Below, one piece after another: positions 51,394 through 60,437 of a stretch of DNA of 64,000 nucleotides. The DNA is taken from contig OZ245855.1 in the NCBI GenBank assembly GCA_965229095.1, forward strand, positions 4,154,001-4,218,000, read 5' to 3'. How positions within the stretch are numbered: the first letter of the stretch is position 1; each line of letters starts with the position of its first letter. The DNA is from Taibaiella sp965229095. Its GTDB lineage: Bacteria > Bacteroidota > Bacteroidia > Chitinophagales > Chitinophagaceae. The notes under the pieces were generated by a model. That model saw only the letters and a program-made list of their open reading frames with translations, was not told the origin of the DNA and ran no database searches. The position numbers and the translations under genes were made by a program.

Positions 51394-54189
51394 ATGCGTA
51401 ATTTATTATCACTGTTACTCTGTTTACTGGTTGCCGGTCAGGTGTTTGCAGGAGGAAAAATTGTAGGAACCATCACCGATGGCAGCTCGTCCGAAACACT
51501 TATTGGTGTATCCGTTTCCCTGATGCAAAAAGGTGCTGAGGAAGCCATGTCCGGGACTATTACCGATATCGACGGTAATTTTTCTTTTGAAGTAGCGCCC
51601 GGCGACTATGAAATTGAAGTGAAATATGTAGGTTATCAATCCAAGAGGATCACCGATATTAATGTTACCGAAGGGAATACGGCCAAGGTATCTATTGCCA
51701 TGTCCGAACCCAAGAATACCCAACTGGATGAAGTTGTGATCCAGGGAACCGTAAAAAAAGAAACCGTAAATGCTCTTTATACCCTGCAGAAAAATGCAGT
51801 GGCTGTTTCCGATGGTATCTCTGCCGAAGCGATCAGGCGCTCGCCCGACCGCAGTACCGGTGAAGCCCTGAAGAGGGTGAGCGGTACTACCATCCAGGAC
51901 AATAAATTCGTGATCGTACGTGGTTTGAGCGACCGTTACAACACAGCCCTGGTGGATGACGCCGTGCTGCCCAGCACCGAGCCTAACCGGAAAGCATTCT
52001 CTTTCGATATTATCCCATCCAGCATGATCGATAATATCATCATCACCAAAGCCGGTACGCCCGATCTGCCCGGCGATTTCGCAGGTGGTGTAATCAATAT
52101 CCTTACCAAAGAAGTTCCTGACGATAATTTTACCAACATATCTATAGGAACAGGTTTTAATACCGCTTCTACCGGCAAGAAATTCAAATCGGGTTACCGT
52201 ACCGGTACCGACTTCCTGGGTTTTGACAACGGCGATCGTCAATTGCCTAAAAATTTCCCTTCCGTAAGTTCTATTGCTTCTAAAAATCTTACGGTAGAGC
52301 AATCCAAACCTTACCTGCTGTCGCTCAACAATAATTTTGAGATTAAAGAGCATACGGCGCTGCCTGCTGTAAACCTCCAGGCTTCTTTGGGTCGTGTATT
52401 CCGCTTTAAAGGTAATTCCCGCTTTGGTGTTACTGCTGCTGTTACCTACAACCACAGCGAAAACATCAAACAGGACCTGGTACGCCAGTACGATAACTAC
52501 GATTACAAAGACAACGTATATAACTATTCCAGCAACCTGGGCGCCTTGCTGAACCTGGGTTACTATACCGGGAAAAGCAAGATCAATTTAAAGACTTTCT
52601 ACAACCGTATTTTTGACGATAACTTCCTGGAAAGGGAAGGGATCAATTTCGGTTCTTCCAAGAATACCCGTTTCTACGCTTATGACCTGATCCAGAAATC
52701 ATTGTTCAAAACTACATTGAACGGAGAGCACCAAATAGGCGCGGGCCAAAGCAAGCTGAGCTGGTTGGTATCTTATAACTACATTACTAATAACCAACCC
52801 GATCAGCGTAAAGTTTCTTATTTCCAGAACGAAGGTACTTCCGAGCCTTACACTGCCGACCTGGGTACCCTGGGTAAAGCCAACAACCGCTTGTTCGGTA
52901 ACCTGAACGAAACGGTATTGAATGGTGGTCTGAACTATTCTATTCCTTTTAAATTCCTGAACAAAAGCAGCCTGAAGATCGGCGCCTTTGCACAGTACAG
53001 GAAGCGTGAATTTGAAAACCGTTATATCGGCGCTGTCGTAGCACTTAACGCTCCTCCCGATATCAACAGCATCCTGCAACGTCCTATCCAGACCTTGTTT
53101 GACAAAGACGCTATCAACAAAGGCGCTTATACCCTGGCCGATGGTTCTACCGATGGCGACCAGTATAATGCCAAAGCGACGACTTCGGGTGGTTATGTAA
53201 TGCTGGACAATAAGGTTACCGAAAACTTCCGTATCGTTTGGGGTGCCCGTCTGGAGTCTTACCATATCGATCTGAATACGCCATTAAAGCAGGAAGTAAA
53301 CAAAACCTGGACCGACATCTTGCCTTCGGCCAACCTTACTTACTCTTTGAATGCGAAATCCAACCTGAGGGCTTCTTACTTCAGGAGCGTTGCCCGTCCC
53401 GAGTTAAGGGAAATGGCTAACCTCGGTTATTACGATTACGAGCTTTCTGCTTTGATCAAAGGTTCATCTGCACTGGAGCGCAGCCTGATCGATAACGTGG
53501 ATCTGCGTTACGAGTGGTACCCAAGGGCAGGCGAGATTATCTCTGCATCCGTATTCTACAAGCACTTTAACAAAACGCTGGAAAGCTTTGTGTACGGCGA
53601 CGGAAGCGCTTATGAGATTTCTCCTGTAAACAACAAGTCGGCACAGAATATCGGCGCTGAAATCGAAGTACGTAAAAAGCTGGACTTCATTGCCGATAAA
53701 GAATTGTTCAAAAACCTGAGCTTCTACATGAACCTGGCTTACATCAATTCCAAAGTGAACATCACTCCTTATTATGTAAGAAATAACCTGATCGACAGCC
53801 GTCCTTTGACCGGTCAGTCTCCTTATGTGATCAATGCGAGCCTGGGTTATACTTCTACCGATGGTAAATTAAGCATGAACGTGCTGTACAACGTGATCGG
53901 GCAGCGTCTGTACCTGATCGGTCAGGGCCGTCTGGGTAATGTGTACGAATCGCCCCGTAACCTGCTCGATTTCCAGGTAAGCTATGCGGTAACCAAGCAT
54001 AGCGAATTCCGTTTGAACATAAAAGATATTTTGAACAATCCTGTTCGTTTTTACTTTGACCAGGACAGCGATAAGAAATTCGGAACCGTTGGTTTTGCCG
54101 ATGGCAAGATCAATCCCGATCAAGACTGGATTCTGCAGCAATACAAGCCGGGCAGTACTTTCAGCCTGACGTACAGTTACAAGTTCTAA
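51394..54189 (+). CDS. TonB-dependent outer-membrane receptor
   Basis: A 931-residue receptor. ATG at 51394 gives a signal peptide (LLSLLLCLLVAGQVFAGG). A carboxypeptidase-regulatory-like domain (about 20-105, GTITDGSSSETLIGVSVSL, then KYVGYQSKRI) is followed by the TonB-plug with DEVVIQGTVKKETVNALY and FVIVRGLSDRYNTALVDDA, and a long beta-barrel ending in TFSLTYSYKF. It lacks the SusC-specific marks and no SusD gene follows. A lipoprotein gene with the same upstream array is next. The phased array and the adjacent PiT operon suggest import of a phosphate-containing substrate, which is inference. Confidence 0.92.
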   Translation: MRNLLSLLLCLLVAGQVFAGGKIVGTITDGSSSETLIGVSVSLMQKGAEEAMSGTITDIDGNFSFEVAPGDYEIEVKYVGYQSKRITDINVTEGNTAKVSIAMSEPKNTQLDEVVIQGTVKKETVNALYTLQKNAVAVSDGISAEAIRRSPDRSTGEALKRVSGTTIQDNKFVIVRGLSDRYNTALVDDAVLPSTEPNRKAFSFDIIPSSMIDNIIITKAGTPDLPGDFAGGVINILTKEVPDDNFTNISIGTGFNTASTGKKFKSGYRTGTDFLGFDNGDRQLPKNFPSVSSIASKNLTVEQSKPYLLSLNNNFEIKEHTALPAVNLQASLGRVFRFKGNSRFGVTAAVTYNHSENIKQDLVRQYDNYDYKDNVYNYSSNLGALLNLGYYTGKSKINLKTFYNRIFDDNFLEREGINFGSSKNTRFYAYDLIQKSLFKTTLNGEHQIGAGQSKLSWLVSYNYITNNQPDQRKVSYFQNEGTSEPYTADLGTLGKANNRLFGNLNETVLNGGLNYSIPFKFLNKSSLKIGAFAQYRKREFENRYIGAVVALNAPPDINSILQRPIQTLFDKDAINKGAYTLADGSTDGDQYNAKATTSGGYVMLDNKVTENFRIVWGARLESYHIDLNTPLKQEVNKTWTDILPSANLTYSLNAKSNLRASYFRSVARPELREMANLGYYDYELSALIKGSSALERSLIDNVDLRYEWYPRAGEIISASVFYKHFNKTLESFVYGDGSAYEISPVNNKSAQNIGAEIEVRKKLDFIADKELFKNLSFYMNLAYINSKVNITPYYVRNNLIDSRPLTGQSPYVINASLGYTSTDGKLSMNVLYNVIGQRLYLIGQGRLGNVYESPRNLLDFQVSYAVTKHSEFRLNIKDILNNPVRFYFDQDSDKKFGTVGFADGKINPDQDWILQQYKPGSTFSLTYSYKF

Positions 54190-54210
54190 TCCAACATTAT
54201 TTCGCGGAAC

Positions 54211-54244
54211 AACGGGCGTATTCTTTTGAATGCGCCCGTTTTGT
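54211..54244 (+). terminator. Terminator after the TonB-receptor gene
   Basis: AACGGGCGTATTC (54211-54223) pairs with GAATGCGCCCGTT (54228-54240), and TTTTG follows; 21 bases past the stop. This makes the lipoprotein gene a separate unit. Confidence 0.75.
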
Positions 54245-54275
54245 ATATGCAGTTCTTCCGCTATCCGATAAAAGT

Positions 54276-54330
54276 TTACACAGGCTTAATGTTAGCGTAA
54301 CATTCCAGTTACACGGTGCTGATACTTTTG
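54276..54330 (+). promoter_or_regulatory. Second Pho-box-like array and -7 element
   Basis: Heptamers at 11-base steps: TTACACA (54276), TAATGTT (54287), TAACATT (54298), TTACACG (54309). The last begins 14 bases before TACTTTTG (54323-54330), exactly the spacing at the TonB-receptor promoter. The block TTAATGTTnGCGTAACATT is shared by both. Confidence 0.7.
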
Positions 54331-54360
54331 CAAACAAATAAAACAACGAAAACGAAATTT

Positions 54361-55761
54361 ATGAAAAAGCTTTTATTGCTAGGCTTTAGTGCAGTATCTT
54401 TATTCATTGCTTCTTGTAGCAGCGATAAGACTGTGGACCCAGGTCCAGGTACCGATCCTTCCAACGTGATCACTATAACCGGTGATATCTCTACCAACAC
54501 AGAATGGACTGCTGACAAAAAGTATATCCTGAAAGGATTTGTGTATGTTACCAATGGTGCTACACTGACTATCCAGCCTGGTACGCACATCGTAGGCGAT
54601 AAAGCCTCTAAAGGTACGCTGACCGTTACCCGTGGTAGCAAGATCAATGCTACAGGTACTGTTGATAAACCAATTGTATTCACTTCTAACCAGGAAGCTG
54701 GTGCCCGCCGCGAAGGTGACTGGGGTGGTGTGATCCTGCTGGGTAAAGCGCCCATCAACCCAACCGGTGGCGAAGCTAAGATCGAAGGCGGTCTGGTGCC
54801 TACCAACACTGCTGCTGAAAAAGATTATATCTGGTTTGGTGGTACCGATGCTGCCGATAACTCAGGTGTGTTGAAATATGTACGTATCGAATTTGCCGGT
54901 ATCGCTTACTCTCCCGATAACGAGATCAATGGTCTTACAATGGGTGGTGTTGGTAACGGTACTACGATCAGCTATGTACAGGTTTACCGTTCCGGTGACG
55001 ATGCCTTCGAATGGTTCGGTGGTACTGTAAACTGCGATCACCTGGTTACTGCTTACGCTTGGGACGACGATTTCGATACAGATAACGGTTTCTCCGGTAA
55101 TGTTCAGTTCGGTGTATCACTGCGCGTAAAAACAGTTGCGGATCAGAGCGGTTCTAACGGTTTCGAATCTGATAACGATGCTAACGGTTCTACCAATGCT
55201 CCTCAGACCAAATCTATCTTCTCTAACATGACTGTTGTAGGTCCTATCCAGGGTAAATCTGCAAGTGGTATCAATGCTAACTACCAGCACGGTGCTCAGA
55301 TCCGTCGTAACTCTTCTATCTCTGTCTTCAACTCGATCATTATGGGCTATCCTTTGGCTGGTCTGTACATCGATGATACTAAAGGAACAGCTACTTCCCT
55401 GAATGCTACTGCAGGTACACTGAAATTTGCAAACAACATCATCGCCGGTTGCCCTGTTAAACTGAAAAAATCAACTGCTTCTTTCGATATCGATGCATGG
55501 GTTGGTGGTCAGAACAATCAACTGCTGGACAGCACACAACAAGTTGGCCTGGTAGATCCTTACAAATTTACTGCAGCGCTTTCTGCCCAGGTAGGTCGTC
55601 CTAACTTCCTGTTAGCTGCCGGCTCTCCTGCTGCTTCTGGTGCAAGCTTCAATACTTTGCCTCCTTTCTTCCAGCAAGTAGCTTACATCGGTGCCTTCGA
55701 CGGTACTACCGATTGGACTGCTACATGGACTACATGGGATGCTGAAAACACCGTTTACTAA
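54361..55761 (+). CDS. Outer-membrane lipoprotein, probable beta-helix type
   Basis: A 466-residue lipoprotein. ATG at 54361 gives a lipobox signal (LLLLGFSAVSLFIASC, lipid on Cys). The body has beta-helix-like segments (ATLTIQPGTHIVGD, LKYVRIEFAGI) and repeated Asp/Asn/Gly loops such as AWDDDFDTDNGFSG. Codon use is strikingly uniform, with preferred pyrimidine-ending codons, suggesting high expression. It shares the phased upstream array with the TonB-receptor gene, so both are probably induced together and may form a receptor-lipoprotein pair. Substrate unknown. A good terminator follows. Confidence 0.8.
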   Translation: MKKLLLLGFSAVSLFIASCSSDKTVDPGPGTDPSNVITITGDISTNTEWTADKKYILKGFVYVTNGATLTIQPGTHIVGDKASKGTLTVTRGSKINATGTVDKPIVFTSNQEAGARREGDWGGVILLGKAPINPTGGEAKIEGGLVPTNTAAEKDYIWFGGTDAADNSGVLKYVRIEFAGIAYSPDNEINGLTMGGVGNGTTISYVQVYRSGDDAFEWFGGTVNCDHLVTAYAWDDDFDTDNGFSGNVQFGVSLRVKTVADQSGSNGFESDNDANGSTNAPQTKSIFSNMTVVGPIQGKSASGINANYQHGAQIRRNSSISVFNSIIMGYPLAGLYIDDTKGTATSLNATAGTLKFANNIIAGCPVKLKKSTASFDIDAWVGGQNNQLLDSTQQVGLVDPYKFTAALSAQVGRPNFLLAAGSPAASGASFNTLPPFFQQVAYIGAFDGTTDWTATWTTWDAENTVY

Positions 55762-55783
55762 TCGTTTCATCTTTTTATACAGG

Positions 55784-55816
55784 AACCTCCGGAATACTAC
55801 TCCGGAGGTTTTTTCG
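55784..55816 (+). terminator. Terminator after the lipoprotein gene
   Basis: AACCTCCGGA (55784-55793) pairs with TCCGGAGGTT (55801-55810) over a 7-base loop, followed by TTTTCG. Confidence 0.85.
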
Positions 55817-55901
55817 TTTATCAGGAAAAGGCGCCTGCATTTTCGTACTTTAGCAAAAGATAAACCGGCGAACTTCCGGTATAGGAACAGGAGTAAACTA
55901 C

Positions 55902-57752
55902 ATGAAACAATTGAATGATATAAAAAGGCGGGTACGGTTACTGTTGTTGCTTGCGATAATAGCCACAGGCAGCTATACCGCCCTTGCCCAGCGTCCGCCC
56001 GAAAACATGGCCCTGGCCAGGCAATACCTGAAAGATAAGGAGTACGATAAAGCCCTGCCGTTCTTCAAAAAAGAGTACGACCAGGCTCCCTTTGATAAAA
56101 ATGTGTACGACGAATACCTGGAAGCCTTGCTGTTGGCTGGTAAATATGATGAAGCGGAGGGGCTGGTGCAATATATGACCAAAATCAGGCGGGAAGATCC
56201 TGTGATGTTGCTCGACCTGGGCAAAGTGTACCTGGCATCGGGAAAGCGAAAGAAAGCAGAAGAGCAGTTTGAACTGGCATTGTCGAAAGTGAGCGGCGAG
56301 GATTTTCGCACCCGCCAATTGGCCGATGTCTTCTCCCGCATGAACCGCGACGATTACGCAGTCAAAGTGTACGAAAGGGCCCGCACTATGCTCCAGAATC
56401 CTTACCTCTATGCTACGGAGCTCTCCCTGCTGTACAGCAAGGAAGGCAATACGGAAGAATCGGTGAAGGCGCTGATGGACCAGTTGATCGTGCAACCCAA
56501 TGTGCTGGACGATGTAAAAAGCGCATTGCTGCAAATCGTAGGTGAAGATGAGAAGAAGAAGACTATCGTACAAAAGCAGATCACCAAACGCATCACGCTG
56601 CAACCCGATAATCCCTATTGGGTCGAATTGCTGACCTGGCTTTATGTGCAAAAAGGAGATTACAAAGGCGCCTACCAGCAAATTACCGCATTGGACAAAA
56701 AGCTGAAAGAAGAAGGCGACCGCGTAGTGGCCTTTTCCAAAACAGCCGCCGCAGCAGGACAATACGCCCTGGCGCTGGAAGGCTACAAATATGTAATGGA
56801 CAAAGGTGCTTCGGGGCCTATGTACGAAGAAGCCTGGGATGGCAAAATACATGTGCTGCAACAGCAACTGGAGATTAAAAAGCCCGTGGACCAAAAGCTG
56901 CTGGCCCTGGTGGAAAAGGAGTATGTCGCTTTCCTGGCTGAATACCCCCAATACATTTCGGCCCCGCTTATAAGGGATTATGCCAAAGTGGAGGCGCGCT
57001 ATGCCTTGCGTGTGGATACCGCCATAGCCCTGTTGCAGCAGGCTATCAACGCGCCCAATGCCCGTAAGGATTTTGTAGGTATGGCTAAGCTCGACCTGGG
57101 CGACTATTACCTGCTGAAAGGCAACGTATGGGATGCTACCCTTATTTATTCCCAGGTCGATAAGGCTTTCCGGGAAGATATGCTGGGAGAAGAAGCCCGT
57201 TTCCGTAATGCCCGCCTGGCTTACTACCGCGGCGATTTTAAGTGGGCGCAAAGCCAGTTGTCGGTATTGAAAGCTTCGACCAGCGAGCTGATTGCCAACG
57301 ATGCCTTGTACTTGTCCGTACTCATTACAGAAAACATACCTGCCGACAGTAACCTGGTGCCCTTGCTGCGCTTTGCTGCTGCCGATCTGCTGCTGTTCCA
57401 GAACCAGACTGTGGCCTCCGATAAATTACTCGACAGTATAGCTACGGCTTTTCCCCAAACGGCGTTGATGGACGATATCCTGTTGTTACGTGCCAAAATT
57501 GCCGAGGAAGAGGGCCGTAATACAGATGCCGTAACTTACCTGGAAAAGATATTGAAAGACTACGGCGATGATGTGTTGGGCGACGATGCCGCTTACCGGC
57601 TCGCTTTACTATACGACGAAAAATTAAAGGACAGAACAAAGGCGTTGCAATACTATGAGACCCTGATCACCCGCTATCCGGGAAGTACTTATATCCAGGC
57701 TGCCAGGCTTCGGTACCAGAAGCTGAAGGATGGTAAAGAGCCTTCGTCCTGA
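55902..57752 (+). CDS. Exported TPR-repeat protein
   Basis: A 616-residue protein with a signal peptide (RLLLLLAIIATGSYTALAQ). The mature part is helical throughout with TPR-like units, for example ARQYLKDKEYDKALPFFKKE, LGKVYLASGKRKKAEEQFEL, LGDYYLLKGNVWDATLIY and ALLYDEKLKDRTKALQYYE. It acts in the periplasm, probably as a scaffold for protein complexes. The DUF3108 gene follows 46 bases later and may be co-transcribed. A specific partner cannot be named. Confidence 0.85.
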   Translation: MKQLNDIKRRVRLLLLLAIIATGSYTALAQRPPENMALARQYLKDKEYDKALPFFKKEYDQAPFDKNVYDEYLEALLLAGKYDEAEGLVQYMTKIRREDPVMLLDLGKVYLASGKRKKAEEQFELALSKVSGEDFRTRQLADVFSRMNRDDYAVKVYERARTMLQNPYLYATELSLLYSKEGNTEESVKALMDQLIVQPNVLDDVKSALLQIVGEDEKKKTIVQKQITKRITLQPDNPYWVELLTWLYVQKGDYKGAYQQITALDKKLKEEGDRVVAFSKTAAAAGQYALALEGYKYVMDKGASGPMYEEAWDGKIHVLQQQLEIKKPVDQKLLALVEKEYVAFLAEYPQYISAPLIRDYAKVEARYALRVDTAIALLQQAINAPNARKDFVGMAKLDLGDYYLLKGNVWDATLIYSQVDKAFREDMLGEEARFRNARLAYYRGDFKWAQSQLSVLKASTSELIANDALYLSVLITENIPADSNLVPLLRFAAADLLLFQNQTVASDKLLDSIATAFPQTALMDDILLLRAKIAEEEGRNTDAVTYLEKILKDYGDDVLGDDAAYRLALLYDEKLKDRTKALQYYETLITRYPGSTYIQAARLRYQKLKDGKEPSS

Positions 57753-57798
57753 ACCATAACTACTAAACCATTCAGAGCTACATTTGTCTAAAGAGGAT

Positions 57799-58599
57799 AT
57801 GCAGAACAGGTACCGTGTTTTTTTGATTGTATTGCTGACCGTTTTTTCCCTGGGTGCAAAAGCTCAGAACGACTTTTGCGGCGTCAGCAATAAATGTGTC
57901 CAGGCCGGAGAAAAACTTAATTTCAGGGTATATTACAACCTCAGTGCATTGTGGGTGGCTGCCGGCGAAGCTAATTTTACTACCCAAAAGGAAACCCTTA
58001 ACGGCCGCAACGTGTTCCACATCACCGGCGATGGTCAGACCTATAAATCTTACGACTGGATCTACAGGGTGAGGGACCGTTACGAAACCTTTATCGATAC
58101 GGAAACGTTGCTGCCCCAAAAATTTCTGCGCAATGTGGATGAGGGCGGCTACAAGTTTACCAATAACGTAACCTTTGACCAGGAGCGAAAGAAAGCTTAT
58201 TCCGGCAAAAAGACTTTCGACATGCCGCAATGCGTACAGGATGTGCTTTCGGCCATTTATTATGCCCGTAATATAGACTACAACAAGTACCAGCCGGGCA
58301 CCAAAATCCCTTTCAGCATGTTTCTCGACGACGAGGTATACAGCCTCTATATCCGTTATGTGGGGAAAGAAAAGATAAAAACCAAGTACGGCACCTTTAA
58401 TGCCATCAAGATCACTCCCTTGCTGATAAAAGGCACTATTTTCAAAGGAGGCGAGAAAATGGTGGTATGGGTTAGCGACGACAATAACCATATCCCGCTG
58501 CGGGTCGACAGTCCCATACTCGTAGGCAGCATCAAAGTAGATATGATGGGCTACAGCAACCTCCGTTATCCCCTTACGGCACTTATTAAAAAGAAATAG
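57799..58599 (+). CDS. DUF3108 domain exported protein
   Basis: A 266-residue protein. ATG at 57799 gives a typical signal peptide (MQNRYRVFLIVLLTVFSLG, cleavage near AKAQ); TTG at 57784 is a weaker alternative. The mature part is the DUF3108 fold: AGEKLNFRVYYNL, GEANFTTQKETLNGRNVFHI, YEWI-like YDWIYRVRDRYETFID and VWVSDDNNHIPLRV. These are periplasmic beta-rich proteins of unknown function, common in Bacteroidota and Proteobacteria. It follows the TPR gene. Confidence 0.88.
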   Translation: MQNRYRVFLIVLLTVFSLGAKAQNDFCGVSNKCVQAGEKLNFRVYYNLSALWVAAGEANFTTQKETLNGRNVFHITGDGQTYKSYDWIYRVRDRYETFIDTETLLPQKFLRNVDEGGYKFTNNVTFDQERKKAYSGKKTFDMPQCVQDVLSAIYYARNIDYNKYQPGTKIPFSMFLDDEVYSLYIRYVGKEKIKTKYGTFNAIKITPLLIKGTIFKGGEKMVVWVSDDNNHIPLRVDSPILVGSIKVDMMGYSNLRYPLTALIKKK

Positions 58600-58647
58600 C
58601 TTTTGACAATAGTGCGATTTTACTGTTCTTCCCTGAACGATATTGCG

Positions 58648-58655
58648 TAATTTTG
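58648..58655 (+). promoter_or_regulatory. Promoter -7 element of the DUF2480 gene
   Basis: TAATTTTG fits TAnnTTTG and lies 31 bases before the ATG at 58687. Confidence 0.5.
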
Positions 58656-58686
58656 TGCCCGATTGTAAGTAACAGGAAAAGATACT

Positions 58687-59196
58687 ATGGAAGAAGCATT
58701 GGTAAATAAAGTGGCCGAAAGCGGGATTATTACTCTAAGCCTGGAAAGTTTTATTCCGGAAGATGGGGAACTGGCTGTTTTTGATATAAAACCGCTTTTA
58801 TTCCGCGAAATGATCCTGCGTGAAAAGGATTTCAGGGCTGCCTTGCCGGAGCTGGATTGGGAACAATACCGGGGCAAGCAGGTAGCGGTTACCTGTTCGG
58901 CCGACGCTATTATCCCTATGTGGGCCTATATGCTTATTGCTTCCAGCTTGGCACCGGTGGCGGCCTCTGTTTTTGCCGGGACGCCAGACGAGTTGAGGAC
59001 AAGCCTGATATTGAAAAATATAGCAGCCGTAGACACGGCGTTGTATACCGATAAAAGAGTGGTGATTAAAGGATGTGGCGACAAAGTAATGCCGGAAGGC
59101 GCTTATGTGGCCATTACTGCTACATTGCGACCAGTAGTGAAGAGCCTGATGTACGGCGAGCCCTGCTCGACCGTACCTGTGTATAAAAAGAAATAA
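58687..59196 (+). CDS. DUF2480 family protein
   Basis: A 169-residue cytoplasmic protein conserved in Bacteroidota. It reads KVAESGIITLSLESFIP near the start, FDIKPLLFREMILREKDFR, then VAVTCSADAIIPMWAYML and KGCGDKVMPEGAYVAIT near the end. Two Cys (in VTCSAD and KGCGD) and one at PCST could be structural or metal-binding. Function unknown. The exonuclease gene follows after 6 bases, so the two are co-transcribed. Confidence 0.85.
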   Translation: MEEALVNKVAESGIITLSLESFIPEDGELAVFDIKPLLFREMILREKDFRAALPELDWEQYRGKQVAVTCSADAIIPMWAYMLIASSLAPVAASVFAGTPDELRTSLILKNIAAVDTALYTDKRVVIKGCGDKVMPEGAYVAITATLRPVVKSLMYGEPCSTVPVYKKK

Positions 59197-59202
59197 GAAG
59201 TT

Positions 59203-59733
59203 ATGGAATTGAATGAGTTGCGCTCCTTCGCCAATTTTACCGCAATAGATTTTGAGACAGCTCACGGGAAAATGTGGAGTATTTGCCAGGTAGGCCTGGT
59301 TCGTGTAGAGAATGGCGCCATTGTGAAAGAATTGGAAATACTGGTGCAGCCGCCGGGCAATGAGTATCATTGGGGGAATTCGAGGGTGCATGGCATCAGC
59401 CGAAAAGATACGGCCCATGCGCAATTCTTTAATGAAATATGGCACGAGATAGAGCCTTATATCGCAGGTCAGCATGTGGTAGCGCATAATGCGCCTTTTG
59501 ACTGCGCCTGCCTGGAACAAACCCTGCAGTTCTACAATCTGCCGCAGCCTAAATACCAGAACCATTGTACCGTTAAGATTTATAAAAGAAACCTGGCCCT
59601 GCTTTGCGAAACCTATGGTATCGAATTAAAGCACCACAACGCACTATCTGATGCCAGAGCCTGTGCCTCTTTGTTTATGATGCACCTCGAAGGTAAATCG
59701 CCCGAAATGATTGAAATGCTGAAGACGTCCTGA
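59203..59733 (+). CDS. DEDDh 3'-5' exonuclease (DnaQ-like)
   Basis: A 176-residue exonuclease of the RNase T/DnaQ fold. All motifs are visible: FTAIDFETA (D, E) near residue 12, HNAPFDCACLE (D) near 98, and HHNALSDARACA (H, D) near 147. With no polymerase fusion, a role in DNA repair or RNA trimming is possible. It is co-transcribed with the DUF2480 gene. The stop codon sits in the loop of its own terminator hairpin. Confidence 0.88.
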   Translation: MELNELRSFANFTAIDFETAHGKMWSICQVGLVRVENGAIVKELEILVQPPGNEYHWGNSRVHGISRKDTAHAQFFNEIWHEIEPYIAGQHVVAHNAPFDCACLEQTLQFYNLPQPKYQNHCTVKIYKRNLALLCETYGIELKHHNALSDARACASLFMMHLEGKSPEMIEMLKTS

Positions 59734-59745
59734 GGGCGTCTTTTT
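59723..59745 (+). terminator. Terminator overlapping the exonuclease stop codon
   Basis: AGACGTCC (59723-59730) pairs with GGGCGTCT (59734-59741, one G-U), followed by TTTT. The TGA stop (59731-59733) is the loop. Confidence 0.7.
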
Positions 59746-59867
59746 GCTTACAGGGCCTTTTCCCCGCTTTTGCCCAATTAAAGCAGCCTTTTTGTAGTCT
59801 ATATCCCGGGAGCTCTTTACAATCCCGGGAGTTTAATACCTTCGCATTCTTTTTTAAACAGAAGAAT

Positions 59868-60356
59868 ATGTATCCGGTATATCTGTTAACGGGGAGTAAT
59901 CAGGGCGATAGAGAAGCACAGCTTAGCCTTGCGTTGCAGGAACTGCAGCGATATGCAGGTAAGGTAGTGCTGACCTCGGGCGTATACGAAACAGAAGCCT
60001 GGGGGATCGAAGGTCTGCCGGCACACCTGAACCAGGCCATCCTGCTGGAAACCGGGTTGGAGCCGCTGGTTTTGCTGGATATACTGCAGCAGATCGAAAC
60101 CCGGCTGGGACGTGTACGGCAGGAACGCTGGGGCATAAGGGCTATAGACATTGATATCATTTATTTTGCCGACAGGATCATACAATTGCCACAGCTTACG
60201 GTACCGCATCCTTTAATGCAGGAACGGAATTTTGTACTGGCGCCCCTTGCCGAGATTGCTCCCGGATACGAGCATCCCGTTTTACATAAAACAAACGAAA
60301 TGCTCCTGAAAGAGAGTCTTGATACCCTGAGCGTAACGTTATTAACCAGGCCGTAG
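59868..60356 (+). CDS. folK: 6-hydroxymethyl-7,8-dihydropterin pyrophosphokinase
   Basis: Adds pyrophosphate to 6-hydroxymethyl-dihydropterin in folate synthesis. The 162-residue product has normal length. Motifs: LTGSNQGDREAQL, ETEAWGIEGLPAHLNQA, the ATP/Mg site RWGIRAIDIDIIYF, and VPHPLMQERNFVLAPLAEIAP. It is a stand-alone gene here, separated from the previous unit by a terminator and an intergenic stretch with a direct repeat of ATCCCGGGAG just before its likely -7 element. Confidence 0.95.
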   Translation: MYPVYLLTGSNQGDREAQLSLALQELQRYAGKVVLTSGVYETEAWGIEGLPAHLNQAILLETGLEPLVLLDILQQIETRLGRVRQERWGIRAIDIDIIYFADRIIQLPQLTVPHPLMQERNFVLAPLAEIAPGYEHPVLHKTNEMLLKESLDTLSVTLLTRP

Positions 60357-60437
60357 CCATATTTTGCGCTCCTGCATTAAATATTTATATCGAAAACCTG
60401 TATTTTCAACCCCATTAATAATAAAACATCTTTCCGA

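Noticed and set aside
51424..52455. 343-residue frame on the - strand
   Set aside because: Opposite the TonB-receptor gene, which has a signal peptide, domains and a promoter; this frame has no recognisable features.
55938..57251. 437-residue frame on the - strand
   Set aside because: Fully opposite the TPR gene; composition (many His, Gln, Phe) is typical of antisense reading of biased codons.
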